Source of the DNA: Mixia osmundae IAM 14324
Lineage: Eukaryota > Basidiomycota > Mixiomycetes > Mixiales > Mixiaceae
DNA length: 64,000 nucleotides
Assembly: GCF_000708205.1 (NCBI RefSeq)
Contig: NW_014575558.1
Coordinates: 994,117-1,058,116 of the forward strand
Reading direction: 5' to 3'
The notes under the pieces were generated by a model. That model made no database searches. It was not told the DNA's origin and saw only the letters and a program-made list of their open reading frames with translations. Below, in pieces: positions 11,075 through 23,476 of the stretch. Every line of letters begins with the position of its first letter. The stretch's first letter is position 1. A program made the position numbers and the translations under genes.

Positions 11075-11239
11075 TTCACGCAAGCAACGTCAGCCAGCTG
11101 GGCATTACAAAAAACGACATTGAGCAACACGGCAGAAGGACCTTCGCGCGCGCCACTAGACTTCCGAGCGAGCAAGGATTGACCGTCTGTCTGTCAGCTT
11201 ACGTAAACTCTGCGCACTTATTACCGAAGACATGCTGCT

Positions 11240-12640
11240 TTGGGCACAGAGCAAGCTAGGGGTCCGACACAGCTCAAGATCATGATGATCTGAACGCGCG
11301 ATACAATGGTGCGAGACTAGTCCGAATGCGATTGGACTGCCCCGCGTCTACAATACACTGCGGTCTCACTGAGTCTCACTGAGTAGCCAGAGATTATTGC
11401 AAGCCTTTTGATACATATGTCTCAGTGATGCTAATCTGATGAGAGTATGTGTGAAGTAAATTCACTCGTCTTTTGAGATAAACTTCAACATTCGACCGTC
11501 AGCCTCACCGCGAGCCTATTTGGGTTTGCCCCGCACGCTTGCTGAGAAGGTTCGGATCCTTTTGAGGACGACTGTTCCCGGCACCTTGGCCCGAGGCGAA
11601 CTCATCTTCGCTGATGGCCTCGGAGGTCGAGTCACGTGTCATGGAGTTTTTGACGCGTCAAATATTTTCGACGCCATGTGCGGTAAAAGAGATCACCAAA
11701 GTCACAATGGGCTGTATGGTTCTTGCTAGCGGTTTATAGCATCTGGACGAATTTTGGTACTCTTTTGCTCTAAACTCAGTGTACAAGAAGAACATGCTCA
11801 AATATGCACGATGCAGGCTTTTGAGAAAATCTCTGAGATGAGCCTTGTCCGTACGGCTGTAGGCACCACAACGTCATACAACATTCTCAGCGAAGTTTCA
11901 GGTCATTTAGAGCCTGCGAAATTTGGTGTTGTTAACAAGTGACTCGATCCAGTGACGTGGCAGTTCTCGACCGCTGTCGCGCCAGGTGCCCCGTAGACGC
12001 CTCCCCGCCCACAAGATTGCCCCTCAATTCCGCGGGATTGCCCCTCAGTTGTCGGATAGAGTTTCGCTGCGTCAGGAAGAGAAGGCAAATTGCCAGGAAC
12101 ATCGGTCGCACATTCATGTAAAACGTGAAGATTGTCAGACTTGATATGACATGACAGTCTTCATGGCATCAGATCGATACTTCACTCATCTGCGTTTGTC
12201 GACATCACACCTTTAGCGAGTCGACATGGCTCCTTGTTCTCAGATGCTGGCTCAAGTTTCGAGAGAGTCTGGGCAGGATTCCGATGGCATTCTGCACATG
12301 TATCCTCAAAACACCTCCACTGAACCTCTGCACGCCCGTCCACAATGCTCAAAATCACAACTACGAGCTCACAAATGGCTGCTCTGTCTCTCCCCGTGGC
12401 GAAGGAAACGCTGCACATAGCCATACTGGACAGCGAGAACACGCAGGAAATGGTCTGCAGGCTCGAGACGGGAATGCTCTCCAACCTGGTAGCAGCCGCC
12501 TCGGCGCAGCTGACCTCTCTGTGGCGCACTGTTGCCAGGTCATAATGCTTTTGGTCTCGCTCGACGTACAACAAGCTCTGCAATCACTACATGCGGATAT
12601 GACCGATATCAATACAACCCTATGCGCCTCTTGCACTGTC
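11240..12640. other. Intergenic stretch without a supported gene
   Basis: About 1.4 kb, less GC-rich than its surroundings, with many stops in all frames. I see short direct repeats (TTGCCCCTCA twice near 12017-12050; GAGTCTCACT twice near 11370) but no tRNA, terminal inverted repeats or convincing coding exon. The region 12340-12640 could hold an unresolved 5' exon of the gene that follows. Confidence 0.5.
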
Positions 12641-12663
12641 GAGATTGGATTCCAATCGAGATG

Positions 12664-13402
12664 GATGGTTGCTGTTGTGGCCGCCGTACGACTGCTCGTG
12701 TATGGCATGCAGGCACTCACCAACCCTGCTCGAACGCCACGATGGAGTGTCTTGCACGAGCTACGGTTACTCAATGCAGCGCGCTGAGCTCTGCCAATCC
12801 GAGACGAAGCCATCGTCATGACACTGCAACGGACACTTTTGAGCTGCAATACGCCTACGGCCGTTGGGGTGTGATCCAGTCAACGGGCACAGAAGAGCGC
12901 GACTTCAATCTCTGCCCGTCACAGAGTCTACAAAAGCTCGATCCTGAGTACATCATGCAGATCACGTACATCCTGCCCTGTCTAAGTTGCAATGGCGAGC
13001 TTTGGCTCCGGAGCAATGTCAGGCAAAGCATTGCCAAATTCGCCACAAACATTCATACTGGAGATTGCCCATTGTCATCAGAATGCCATCAGCTTGGCTG
13101 GCTTCACGCTTGACTCTGACACAGTGAGCCTCCGATATGGACATCTGTTGCTTAGGTTGATCTGAATGGCAGGATTGGACGGTCCTCCCTGCGCGATGGC
13201 CTGGTGTCAAGCATCTGGCGGGAGTCAGGCCACGTCTGCAGGTCAGATGACGGGTTTCGTGGTCGCAAATTTGCATTTCCCCACTGGCGACTCGCTCGAG
13301 CGTAACATATGCTTCGACAATGCGACCAAAGCAATCAGATCCATGTCCGTTTGGCGAGCTATCGTGCTTGGCTACAAGTGGCAGATCTCGGATACAGTGT
13401 AA
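12664..13402 (+). CDS. Diverged secreted family I protein (5' end unresolved, possibly broken)
   Basis: Recognised from exons 2 and 3, not from its start. One exon reads TDTFELQYAYG, equivalent to the family's PSAFEVFAGPG, then LCPSQSLQKLDPEYIMQITYILP, which aligns with the family block C-LVETRLSP-EYIVDISAIL. After a probable 43-nt intron (GTCTAA donor, GTCAG acceptor near 12977-13021) comes TFILEIAHCHQNAISLAG, matching the IVAAIADCCDLRW segment with CC changed to CH. A GTGAGC donor near 13121 precedes a last exon with TGDSLERNICFDNATKAIRS, ending at 13402. A hydrophobic segment beginning MVAVVAAVRLLV at 12664 could be the signal peptide, but its frame does not connect cleanly. The N-terminus may be decayed. 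Confidence 0.45.
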
Positions 13403-13630
13403 GCTCGACTACCTGTTCGCTTCATCTACAGTTCCCAATTTGATCGTACGGACGAGCGGCGAACGCATATCATCGCCCTGTCTTCCACCTCTGACTGAGA
13501 GCGGTACTATGCAATCTGAGGCGCAGGCGGGGGAGTCTTGCAGCCTGAATATGTAGTGGCGAGTTCGAAGACGGGCTGCGGCGAACGGATGGGACATGCG
13601 CCGTTGCCTGCACACCCGTGAGTTCCATCT

Positions 13631-14265
13631 TCAAGATGATATTGAAGCATGACGACCTTTCTGAGGGATGAGCTTTGCGCACTCGCCCCGTTCGCCTTCA
13701 TCCTTTTTTCGGTAGAAGATCTCGTCGTAGTCGCAGCTCCAGCGAGCCTTCTGATCGTCGTATCTGAAGTCACCTGTGGCATGGCTCAGGCTGTCAGAAG
13801 ATGATGGGCAGCGACGGGAGACTGACGATCCGTGAGGCCCACATGAACGATAACCTCGTGGTAGACACGACAGCAGCGCTGTAGAATCGGCCAAGCGGGA
13901 GCAATCGGATTGGGCAGCAGCGTCATCGTCATGCGCTGGCTGACTTCGTATACGGCGTGCGATGGGTCGCCCTGTAGGAGTTGCGCACGGCATTTCACAC
14001 TGCGGCCCTTGGGGCTCTCTTGGCATGTCGCTCCCCTCTTCAGCGTGGGATGGTTTGGCTTAAGTGAGATCATCACGACTGTTGGGTCTAAGAAGGCTTG
14101 CAGCGAGACCGGGTAGAACAGCGGGCCGAGCGAGGGCACAGGATCGCAGTAAACTGAGGTACGAGGCACGTAATCGCAGTAATTCCTCGTGGCGGCGGTG
14201 TGCGGAGCTAGCGCTGACGGTGCTTGATGATGCAAGAGAAGCAGTACGTAGAGGAAGGCAATCAT
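13631..14265 (-). CDS. Diverged secreted family I protein
   Basis: Two exons (14265-13827 and 13773-13631; GTCAGT donor, CACAG acceptor) give 193 residues. Signal peptide MIAFLYVLLLLHHQAPSALA. The signature spacing is kept as C-x9-C (YCDYVPRTSVYC), with the middle cysteine replaced by Thr. LQRCCRVYHEVIVHVG matches the ADCCDLRWE block, and the intron falls at the same place as the family's second intron. The last exon (DFRYDDQKARWSC, GEC) corresponds to DFTATEPTLVLRC. The family's first intron seems absent. Identity to the tandem copies is low, so homology rests on architecture and cysteine placement. Predicted secreted, unknown function. Confidence 0.62.
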
Positions 14266-14457
14266 GTCTGGCCGATGCGCAAGGCTCGAGGCAGACTGAG
14301 AGGGCCGCAGGTCTGCACTGTGACACGTGACGCGTGACATTGAGCGAGCTCAGGCTGACACAGAGAGACTCAAGCCTCACTGATCCTCGACCGATAGACC
14401 ATCACAGGGGCCTGAACGAAGCCCGCTTCGGCTCACCTGGCTCTGAGCTCGTGCAGC

Positions 14458-15934
14458 ATGACTGCGCTTGCATTCCCGATAGCTATCATCTGTCTTGCCA
14501 GCTTTCAGTACGGCTACCACATCTCAGCTCTCAATTCGATACACGGCGCATTGACATGTCTGGACCGATCGGGACCTGTAGACTCGGCCGTCGACTGGCT
14601 ACCTACCTGCATCCCCATGACCAATGTCGAATTTGGCATCATCACATCTGCCTATACGCTCGGTGGGCTCATAGGCAGCCTGTTAGCTGGCAAGCTCGCT
14701 AACTCGCATGGCCGAAAAAGGTCCACTGTCTATGCGGCCCTCTTCGTCATCGTTGGCAGCTTGCCTATGACGCTGCCAATCTCTGTCTGGATGATCGCTT
14801 TCGGGCGCGTACTCGTTGGCGTTGGCTGCGGCATGTCGACCGTACTTGTGCCGATGTACCTCTCAGAGATTGCGCCGTCCAAGATGAAAGGCAAGATCGG
14901 CATCATGACGCAGCTGTCTATAGTCCTCGGCATCTTTGCAGCTCAGGCCCTATCCTTGCCTTTCGTCGGACCTGGCCAATGGCGCTACATACCCTTTATC
15001 AGTGGGATCATTGCTCTCATTCAGGTCGGCGATCTTTCCTTGCTGAACGTATCACGCACAGCTCAGCAGATTCGCAGATACTCTTGATGGCATCAGTCGC
15101 GGAATCACCCAAGTGGCAAGCGCAACAGGACGAGCTGGCTCGCAAGACTTCCTCTACCCTCATAGGGCCCCAAGCGAGCGATCCTCTCTTGGGCGAGCAA
15201 GACGCACTCGAAGGCGCCAAGCCGGATCGATACGTTCCTTTGAGCGTCCCGGAGCTGCTTAAGAGCGGCGAGCCTGCCGTCAGAAACGGCAAGTGGTTCG
15301 TAGCATTTATCTCTGCAGGCCAGCAGGTTTCTGGCGTCAATGCCGTGCTCTACTATTCGACTTCGATTCTCATGACGGTCATGCCTACAAATGCCAAGTA
15401 CATCGCCTTGCTCGTCACAGCGGTCAACGTTCTGATGACATTCCCGTCGATTGTTCTCATCGACAACATGGGTCGTAAGCCGCTCTTCTTGCTATCCTCG
15501 ATCGGCATGTGCATTTCCTCGCTCGTGCTGGCCATGGCAATCAATCACAGTCTCAGTGCGTTCGCCAGCATCTTCATCATCACTTTTGTGTCCAGCTTCG
15601 CTATCGGTCTGGGTCCTTTGCTGTTCATTCTCGTTGGCGAGGTCGTGCCGGAGCACGTAAGCATCTATGTCTGTCCTCTAGCAGTAGTGTGGGCTGATCG
15701 AGCAACCAGGCATCTGCTGCCGCAACCAGTTTCGGACTCGCTGTCAACTGGACATCAAACGCGCTGATTGGCCTCACTTTCCTGCCCCTTCGCGACGCAT
15801 TGTCTGGTTCAGCGGGCGGTGGGCCAGGTACGGGCAACGGCCAGGGCAACGTCTTCTTCATATTCACCGGCACGATGCTCATCCTCACCCTCGGCGTTGC
15901 GCGGTGGTATCACCCGGATAGCACAGAAATCTAG
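14458..15934 (+). CDS. MFS sugar-transporter-like membrane protein
   Basis: Three exons (14458-15024, 15078-15656, 15710-15934) give 456 residues. About ten to twelve hydrophobic segments are visible. Sugar-transporter landmarks are present: NSHGRKRS in the first cytoplasmic loop, GRVLVGVGCGMSTVLVPMYLSEIAP after helix 4, ESPKW before the central loop, and QQVSGVNAVLYYSTSIL in helix 7. The second MFS half repeats the loop as DNMGRKPL. The short N-terminus and weak conservation of sugar-binding residues are reminiscent of yeast vacuolar YBR241C/VPS73-type proteins, so substrate and membrane are uncertain. Convergent with guanine deaminase (38 nt between stops). Confidence 0.85.
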
Positions 15935-15972
15935 ATTCATAATCTGGCATCGCAGTGGCGAGCCATGCCGCA

Positions 15973-18198
15973 TCAGCGCTGCAGCGGTCTAGCACCGCCG
16001 ATGCACCGTCCTCGTACAAAGACGGAACCGATGTTGCGATCATCACCCTATTGACGTCCGTGTCAATCAGCACACTTGGCCACCGATCAACGCGACTGAC
16101 ACAGAAGAGGAACTTTTCGAAAAGCGTCTCGATGGACTCGTCCGGTTCTACGAAGATGGCAGGATTCAGACCCTCGGGATAAGGCGAAGGGGTCGTCTGT
16201 ATCGCATCCTCGGCACTCGATACGTCACCAGGAGCGACGTTGTCGGGTTCTTTCTGACCAGTCTGAACGAGCAAAGCATCAAAGTCTTTGCCGACTAGAA
16301 AGTTACCAATCTGTTCGTCAAAGGCGCACACTTGAGCGCCGCCTAGCGTAGCGAGATAGAAGAGTGTCTCGAGAGGCAGATGCCGATTCGCAAAGTCGGG
16401 ATGGAAGTCAGGCCCGTCTGCCGCTTCGGCGGTCGCCTTGATATCCTCGCCCTCATCGGTCCGCACTTCAACTTGAACACTTTTGTCTGAACTTGCCTCT
16501 ACTGTTGATCTACCGGTTTGTGAAGTCACGCGGATATTGGCCTCGCCCTTTGGCGTTTGCGAGCGACCTCGCCGCCCTTTCGTTGTCGTTGCGACATTAT
16601 CGCGCGCTGAGAATGCAAGGACCTTCGAGACGACCGATGCTTCTCGCAAAGCTGTCAAGATGCCAAAGCCGAAACCGCCAGAGACGTCTGTGCCTAGACC
16701 CACTTTCATGCCTTTTGACAGCATCTCGGCAACCTGCTCAAGCCATGTCAACGATAGGACGCGCGTCGCGCATAAGAGAAGCGTACGCGAGAGGCGCCGC
16801 TGCGCAGATTGAGATTGGACGAAGGGCAGTGAGCAATACCGCTCCCCTTTGCGCGGATGAGCTCCATTTCAGCATCGTCCAAGTGAATGCAATGCGCCAG
16901 GATGGTGTTGTTTTTGAGGAGGCCAAAGTGATCGTACACTGTCATTCTCGGCATCAGTCAGGCCCGAATGTGTCCCTCGAGGTCAACATACCATGAGTAT
17001 ATGTATCAGCAAAAGGGAAAAGCTCTCGCGTGTAGCTGATTTCTGCTGGCGACTCTGACAGATGCGTCTGGACACGCAAGGTCTTGTCTTGAGCGAGCAG
17101 CGCTTGCAAGCTCGCGAGCAGAGCATCTGAGCATGAGATGGCAAATCGAGGCGTGACGATGGCATGAACGAGCGCGCGGGCATCTCGATGTGACTTTGAG
17201 AGGGTGACATGCTTGTGATGACCGTTTGAGGAGGCAGACGAGTGAGAGGAAGTCGAGCTGGCCGACGAATTGGAGGAGATGGAGGACGTCCGATGGACTT
17301 CATGATTGCGTTCTTGAGGCGCGTCAAGCGGATGGGAAGCCTCGTAGCACATATCGCGTACATGAGCGACGAGACGTTTGGTGTCCTCCACAGATTGGGC
17401 CGCGCTTTTCTCACGGTACCAAGTTGGACTGTTACGGTCCATGCAGCATTTGCCGATGAGTGCTCGCTGGCCCTTCTCGAAGCAGACATTGGCAAGTCGT
17501 TTTGAGGCTTCGAGGTGCAAGGTAGCATAGTACGCGCACGTCGTGGTACCCGAATTGATGACTCGCGTGACGACAGCCTCATACGCCTTTTGAGCATATA
17601 CTGGGTTCTCGAACTGGCGCAGCTATAAGCTCGGCCAGAGTTTGCTCAGATTAGTGCTTGCCTTTCGTTCTGCTGGGAAGGTGATCTATCTCTGCGCATT
17701 AGCACAGACTTGACGTTGCGAATCACACGGACATGTTCCAACCAATCGAGCAGTTCGTGCTGCTGTCCTAAGCCCAGGCTGGCGTCCTTATCAACGACAG
17801 CGCAGCCTGGCAAGCCAGACCGGGCTCACTTGACATATCTATGTCACCCGTCAGCTGACTGACGTGGACTGCACGGTTCTGCTTACTGTGGCGCATGTGT
17901 ATGAGTGTCCACAAGCCTGCAGACCGTGTCAGTCGGTCAATGACGCTGAGAGGGCCGACTCATACCCAGGCACGATAAAGTCTCCCCTCGCAAGTCTGAC
18001 GATCTTTGCATCCTGCCACTGACTACCCTTGTTGGTGATCCTCGACTTGACGTCCTCTCTGCTCACTCCCTGCTCGACAAAGCTGATGACGCCCTGCTCG
18101 TCAACGCCAAGCAAAGTGTCTTTCAGGTACTCGAGCGTGAGCACGTCGAGACTGTGCACAAATGTGCCGTAGTAGACTGTCGGCCTGATTGATACCAT
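15973..18198 (-). CDS. GUD1: Guanine deaminase
   Basis: Zinc amidohydrolase converting guanine to xanthine in purine salvage. Eight or so exons. Metal and catalytic elements are seen in order: VDTHTHAPH (HxH) in exon 2, ELLDWLEH, the 24-nt micro-exon ITFPAERK (17662-17685), NSGTTTCAYYATLH, QTHLSESPAE, HCIHLDDAEMEL, GTDVSGGFGFGIL, and near the end KFLFCGDDRNIGSVFVRGR with TGA at 15973. The intron 17614-17661 begins with GC (AAG|GCAAGC). Two low-complexity insertions are unusual: a Ser-rich tract with HHKH at about 17190-17270, and an acidic/Thr-rich insertion around 16430-16600. Start ATG is at 18198. Confidence 0.9.
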
Positions 18199-18459
18199 TG
18201 CAAAGGTCGGGTGAGTGCACCACAGGCTGGTTGGCAGTGGCTGAGCTGCTCTGAGGCCCGCGCCTGATAGGCCTGATAATGATAAAGACGACGACGACGC
18301 GACTTGCCCGCCGTCGATGCGCTGACCGGCTGATAAGCCACGCTGGGGCGTGCATCCTCCTCTATCCAGAAACTGCTCGCTTCATCGTCATCGTCGGACA
18401 CACATGCATTCATCGACATCTATGCGCACGAACGCTGTGAGGCAACGATGGCGCTCTGC

Positions 18460-18990
18460 TCAGTAAAGTTCTCCCGGCCACGTCGGACGGACAACCCCGC
18501 CAATCGTGACCTTGGAGTGGATGTTCCTCGTATCAAAATTGGTATTCTGGGCGTTAAAGTGATCGATGTAGGTGTATTCGATTGCAGCGCCTCTGGCAAA
18601 GAAGTAGATCGCAAACGTGAAGGGCGTCCTGCCGTCCATGCCGTAGACATCGAAACCCTCGCTATGATAGCCTCGCAGGTCTTCTACCAGCCAGACAGGC
18701 GTGTAGATTGTCTGTGGCTTTGACGATCCAAAAGGGGCAAAGTACTGTCGCGCCAGTCAGCGATCAACGGACGGCACTCAGCCAGACAGCCAGACATATC
18801 CATCCTTAGGGCGATAGTTGAGACAAAAGGACATCTCTAGCGTTGGCGTTGTAGCATCTGGGCTGCCGAAAATGGACACCGTCGTCACGTCGACGGCAGC
18901 GCAGGCGCCTTTGTTATATCTGGCCGCAACGGCCGGCGAGATTGTAGCCATCGCGAGACCACATAGAGGCAGTATCGGGCTTGCGAACAT
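18460..18990 (-). CDS. Secreted protein of unknown family
   Basis: Start at 18990 gives a signal peptide (MFASPILPLCGLAMATISPAVAA) and an exon with GACAAVDVTTVSIFG and SFCLNYRPKDGYVW. A short intron (GTCTGG or GTGCCG donor, GCTGAC branch, GACAG acceptor near 18748) leads to a second exon beginning YFAPFGSSKPQTIYTPVW and ending PTWPGELY with TGA at 18460-18462. The alternating hydrophobic pattern suggests a beta-rich extracellular domain. It sits among other secreted-protein genes. I do not recognise a domain, and the 5' end could lie further upstream. Confidence 0.5.
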
Positions 18991-19120
18991 GGATGCCTTC
19001 GTCTTCGACTTGCGAGCTTTTGCTACTACGACAGTGCGAGTCAATGTTGCTACGAAATATGCGTCACACAGTGCAGGCGCGCTGTCAACAGTATCTAGGC
19101 ACGGTTGGCTTGCGGGCTCT

Positions 19121-19480
19121 TTACGGTGCGTCGATCGTCGTCGCGTGAGGCCACGGCAGACTTGCAATGTCGTCGATGACGAGGCGGTAGCGAGCATCGT
19201 AGAACTTGCCATGGTGACGCACCTCGGACACCAGCACATAGTGGGTAGCGCGCACGCCGCATGCTGAGTGCAGTGTGAGATGCAGCCTGATCGCGTCGCC
19301 GAACGGGCGCGATTGATGGCCGTGCAACTTACAACAAACTGCTGACAGATTCCTTCAGCTGGTCTGAGGGAGCCTTTAGGCCGTAAGAGGCTACGTAGCA
19401 GTGACCGCTTGATCTCGAACGCATCGCTGGAATGTGTACCTGATGGCATTCTACGAGCCACAATCTTGCTGGCTTCAGAC
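19121..19480 (-). CDS. Partial gene, probably secreted-protein exons (5' end not found)
   Basis: Two apparent exons: one encoding HCYVASYGLKAPSDQLKESV, ending at a good GTAAGT donor near 19333, and one starting after a GATCAG acceptor with LHLTLHSACGVRATHYVLVS and ending PWPHATTIDAP at 19121. Composition and intron style match the other genes of this island, but no initiator or signal peptide could be connected in 19480-19850. It may be a decayed gene or have further 5' exons. Confidence 0.3.
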
Positions 19481-19856
19481 AGGCGCAATACTCGCGTAAC
19501 ATATCAATGCAAGCCATAGCCGATCGGCTGATCTTGCTATGTAGAGCCTGTTCGGATCTTCAGAGGTCTTGTGCCAACTTGAGCTGCAGACACAATCGGC
19601 CGAAGAGCTTGCTTCGAATTGTCGGCGCGCATCGTGAGCTTCGTCGAGGCTCGTATGATGCAAAATATCGTGGGACTTTGCTGTCTGTGGAAGCAACGGG
19701 GAGCATCATGAGTGAGAGATAGAGTGTCTTTGGCTCTCGAGAGAAAGCGAGATGCGCTACACTCCCGAAATTCACTGAAACTCAGATTATATTGGTTTCT
19801 CCTCGAGTTGCCCCTTCTAAGAACGACTCGCGCCACCATCAGCTAGTGATCCGAGC

Positions 19857-21258
19857 ATGCTGATCATATCCACGAGAGTCTTCTGCACGCTTGCCTCTGT
19901 GCTCTTTATCTCGGCAACGTCCTTCGCTCATGCTCTTGATCGCCGTGACCCCAACCTCAGACTGTATACTGTCACGGGATTCGGCACTGTCCGCCTGTCT
20001 CGACACACTTCGTAGCACGACACGCTGAGGTTGATGCGCAGGGACACTGCGACGAGCCTACCGTGACTCGGCGCGAAGATCGCGACCCAGAACCGCTGTT
20101 CACTTGGGCTTTGTGGGCACACAAACTTGATGTCGAAGTCACAACCTTCGCTGACACCGTCCAGGCTCGCATCACAAGCTCTACCAACGTCGAAAGATAC
20201 GGGGTGATAGTACCCACCCCCGGTCATGCTCGACGAGTCAGAGTCGAAGGCATGGTCGTCAATCGCCCCCTTAATCCGGACATGCAAGTCAAGGCCTGCT
20301 GTCGAGTCTTTACGCCCTTTGCCTTTGAGATTTATGTCGCCGCAGAGCGCGTTGAGAATCTGCCCACGGAGAGCTACGTCTCCTGCTTCCGAGATGGCGA
20401 CAACGACGGGACATGCAATCGTCCGTTGGTGCCCCGTGCTATCTGTCAGAGCTGATGTGACTCGTCAAAGCAGCACACACCTTGAAAGTTCGACCGCCCG
20501 GCTTTGTTGATCATTGCGTGACCGAATTCCAATGGATCCAGAGGGATGGGACGGGAGAATGGAAGGACAACTCGTTCATGCTACAAGGAGGATTGGAAGG
20601 ACATTGCGCGGTCACACCGGAAATCACTATTCCGATAGCATCACAGGTACCGATCGAACTCAACGTATCGATATGGCTTCCCAGCTACAACCTCTTCCTC
20701 GACAACTCGAAAAACATCGTTTGGTACCAGCAATTTGACTATGAAAGCTACTATGTCAAGCATCCCAAGGAAATCCGGTTAGAATTCAATGCAAGACCGA
20801 TAAGACCTCGCCAATGTTGGTCCAATGCTCTCAGATTTCGCCCAAGGGCTGATGCTCGTCGGCAGGGCACGATTGCTGTCAAGCGCGCGTCATCACTAGC
20901 GGCGTCTTGGATCTCATCAGCGGAGAGGTGCTTAGCATAAAGAGCTGGATGGCGCTCTATTGCAATGAGCTCGTCGCACTGCCGAGCTGCGACGGTGAGT
21001 CCGGACCCTGCATCACACATAGTGTTGACAAGCCGCGATATAGCTACTGCAACCGCCTCTTCACCACTGATTGGTCAGACGAGCCCCTGTAATACTATCA
21101 GCCTGACTGACATCGTGCAGCTGTCACGGGATGGATGTCCTGCGAGGCCAGAGTCAAATGGTCCTCAAGATATATCCATTAGCCTGTACATACAGTACAG
21201 CTACGCAGTCGCAAACCCATTATCGTCCTCCTCCATCGTCCATTTGAGATCCCCTTGA
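19857..21258 (+). CDS. Secreted family II protein, copy 1
   Basis: Signal peptide at 19857 (MLIISTRVFCTLASVLFISATSFAHA), then RLYTVTGFGTGHCDEP joined over a 50-nt intron, WAHKLDVEVTTFADTVQ, RRVRVEGMVVNRPLNPDMQ, then FEIYVAAERVENLP with C-x10-C ending at CNRPL. A further exon has FQWIQRDGTGEWKDNSFML, EITIPIASQVPIELNVSIWL and YYVKHPKEIRLEFNARPI, followed by two short exons to about 21258. Blocks RPLN, FEIY...CNR and the W-rich segment recur in the genes at 54.2 and 55.2 kb, which defines the family. About six exons; boundaries of the last two are tentative. Predicted secreted; no known domain. Confidence 0.55.
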
Positions 21259-21350
21259 CAGCTCGTGCGCTCAGCTGTGAGTATCGATAAGCAAAGCCTA
21301 CGTGTTTGGCTGCAACTTGCTTCGTAAATCAAGTGAACCTGTTCGTAGCA

Positions 21351-22280
21351 TTAGCATATCCGTTGAATCTGACCATATATGCGTGCTATCACACTCGTTG
21401 GTCGCGTATGGGACCGCCACATGAGATTGTCATCTTCTCCTGCTGCACAAAGCAGCGGTCTTGCACGTATGTCAGTGAAATGCTGCTGGTGCGACAATTC
21501 GAGGTTACCATCAGATTCGAGAGGAATGTCTATATCCAGCAAAATGTCTGCATCACAGCATCTGGCCATTTCAATATCTTTGGGTCGTACGCTGAAGCGC
21601 ACTCGAGCGGGAGCGTAGTGAATGAAAAAGCCTTCAACCTGTAGCTGACTGTAGTACGACACTCCCTTGCCGCCATCGAGCCACAGCGTATGATCGTCGA
21701 ACGCGGTGACGTTGAATGCGAGTTGATCCTTTGATACGATCGCTGCCCACTGCCCGGAACTCAATCCTGCCCACTGCTTGCGTACGTCGGACCAGCGCAA
21801 GATCTTGCTGTATTTGATCTACGGTAAGGATGGCACGGAGCATGAAGCGCGCCTTGACCAAGGCAGCGTTATCATCTTTCCATCTTGCTACAACTTGCAT
21901 GAGGTCCGTGTAGGCTGCATTGATATTTGACATTGAAGTCACATCGGCTAACTTCAGCCGATTTGAGAAGGCAGCACCTGGTGGTAAGTGATCCGGCTGA
22001 GAGCCTGCGCAACGATCAGCCCATAGATCGCGACGACACGCCAAACGGACGATCGCATAGCCCGTCATTGTCCTCTGCTACGCAGGATACGTATCATGTA
22101 GTCTTGTCGGGCAGGCTGCGAAATGGCTGGGCTACTGTCAGATGAAGCTCAAACCTGGTGGTCGTGAAGGTACGGCAGCAGTGCAAATAGTATCGTTTGT
22201 ACGGGCGGCTGACCACGAGAATCATATATCCAAAGTATCGAGCGAGGTTGCCCAACGGTACTGATCGAGTGACGCGCAAA
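21351..22280 (-). CDS. Secreted family II-related protein, copy 2 (5' end unresolved)
   Basis: The 3' exon (21351-21800) encodes LAFNVTAFDDHTLWLDGGKG, YYSQLQVEG and APARVRFSVRPKDIEMARCC. This aligns with copy 1 at ELNVSIWLPSYNLFLDNSKN, YYVKHPKEIRLEFNARP and a Cys, so the two are homologues on opposite strands, a tail-to-tail pair. Upstream pieces near 22100-22280 (TTRFELHLTVAQPF) look like an earlier exon. A signal-peptide-like stretch (RRLAFLAILSNWICCCSA) exists near 22550 but has no ATG in frame, so this copy may be truncated or degenerate. Confidence 0.42.
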
Positions 22281-22719
22281 ACACCTTTGCTGGCATATCC
22301 TGGCCGTTCAGCTGGCGGAGGCGCGCAGATAGCAAGAGAAGCGTACCACCTCGACGTAGGAGCGAACGGCCAATTGCTGGACTGTCAAGTCGATCTCGGC
22401 GTCTTCGTCATATCCACTATGATAACCTGACGATAATTCGCGATAGTTTTGCGAATCGCCAAAGCCATATCCAAGCAGTCAGATCGTTTTGACGCTATCG
22501 CCATTATCATCGCACGACAGGAGACCAGTGGCTATGGCTGAGCAGCAGCAGATCCAGTTGCTGAGAATAGCGAGGAAGGCGAGACGACGCAGGATGCAAC
22601 CTCAGCAGGGAGATGCACGCCCGCTGTCGCAAGAAGTGAAGACGACATCGGCGCGGTCATTCACGCAAGCAGCTGACACGTGACACTTTGACTGAGTTGG
22701 CCCACCCCATCACTCTGAC

Positions 22720-23419
22720 ATGGCTAGCCTCTTTCTACTGTCGGCTCTCTTATCTGCGAGCACGCATGCCATCGTGACTCGACGATACTGCTATGGCACA
22801 TCCTCCTGCGCTATCCGCTGCAGCGGCAAAGTCTTTGACACCCCCTTCATCCTCGAAGCAGCCACGCCGCCGTATCTGCTCAGCCTGCGAATGAGTCCGA
22901 CAATGTATGCTGTGTCCAAGGTCTCTTGTGTCTGTCAGTCGCATCGCTTGGCTGCTCAGCGCTCATGCTACTACGCAGAGCTCGATCCCGATCGGATTCA
23001 AGCCCTCGTGCTATGCAAAACAACGCAGAAGCAACCCGGACGCCGTATACTACAGTACCTGGGCCACCGTAAGCATGGATTCGACTATCTGGAGTACAGC
23101 TCAAGACGTGATCGCCGAATGTTGCCATGCCTCGCGTGAGATGGCCTTCATCACTGCCGTGGAACCTGGTAAGCTCATCGTTGTCGATCCTTCTCATTCA
23201 GGCTGAATTGCGATAGACGCATCGTCCTATTCTTCCCAGACCTTCGAGGTAGCTTGCAATGCAGGGCCAGTCAAGAAGGTCTCCCCTTTTTGCGCACGTG
23301 TGTTCGGTCTCGATAGTACCATCGGACAATGCGAGGTCATCGAAGGCTGCAGGGTCTCTCAGCAGTCAAGAGGGGGCCAGGATGGGGATTGCAGGTGGTT
23401 ACCGGTCCATAGTCAGTGA
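22720..23419 (+). CDS. Diverged secreted family I protein
   Basis: Start at 22720 gives MASLFLLSALLSASTHA, then YCYGTSSCAIRC, a perfect C-x5-C-x3-C. Exon 1 ends after TPFILEAATPPYL, probably at GTATGC near 22903. Exon 2 carries PSCYAKQRRSNP and TIWSTAQDVIAECCHASRE, matching IVAAIADCCDLRWE. Intron 2 (GTAAGC donor, GATAG acceptor, about 48 nt with CTGAAT branch) joins to DASSYSSQTFEVACNAG, SPFCARVF and TIGQCEV, matching the third family exon, with TGA at 23417-23419. The three-exon plan and phases equal those of the tandem array 17 kb away, so this is a dispersed member. Confidence 0.65.
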
Positions 23420-23476
23420 GCTGCAGATCCATCGCTAGCTCGGACGAGAAATGCATTCCTGGGATCGCAAATAACT

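Noticed and set aside
11360-11385. Short direct repeat GAGTCTCACT next to AT-rich sequence, considered as a transposon footprint
   Set aside because: Only ten bases, no terminal inverted repeats and no transposase-like frame nearby.
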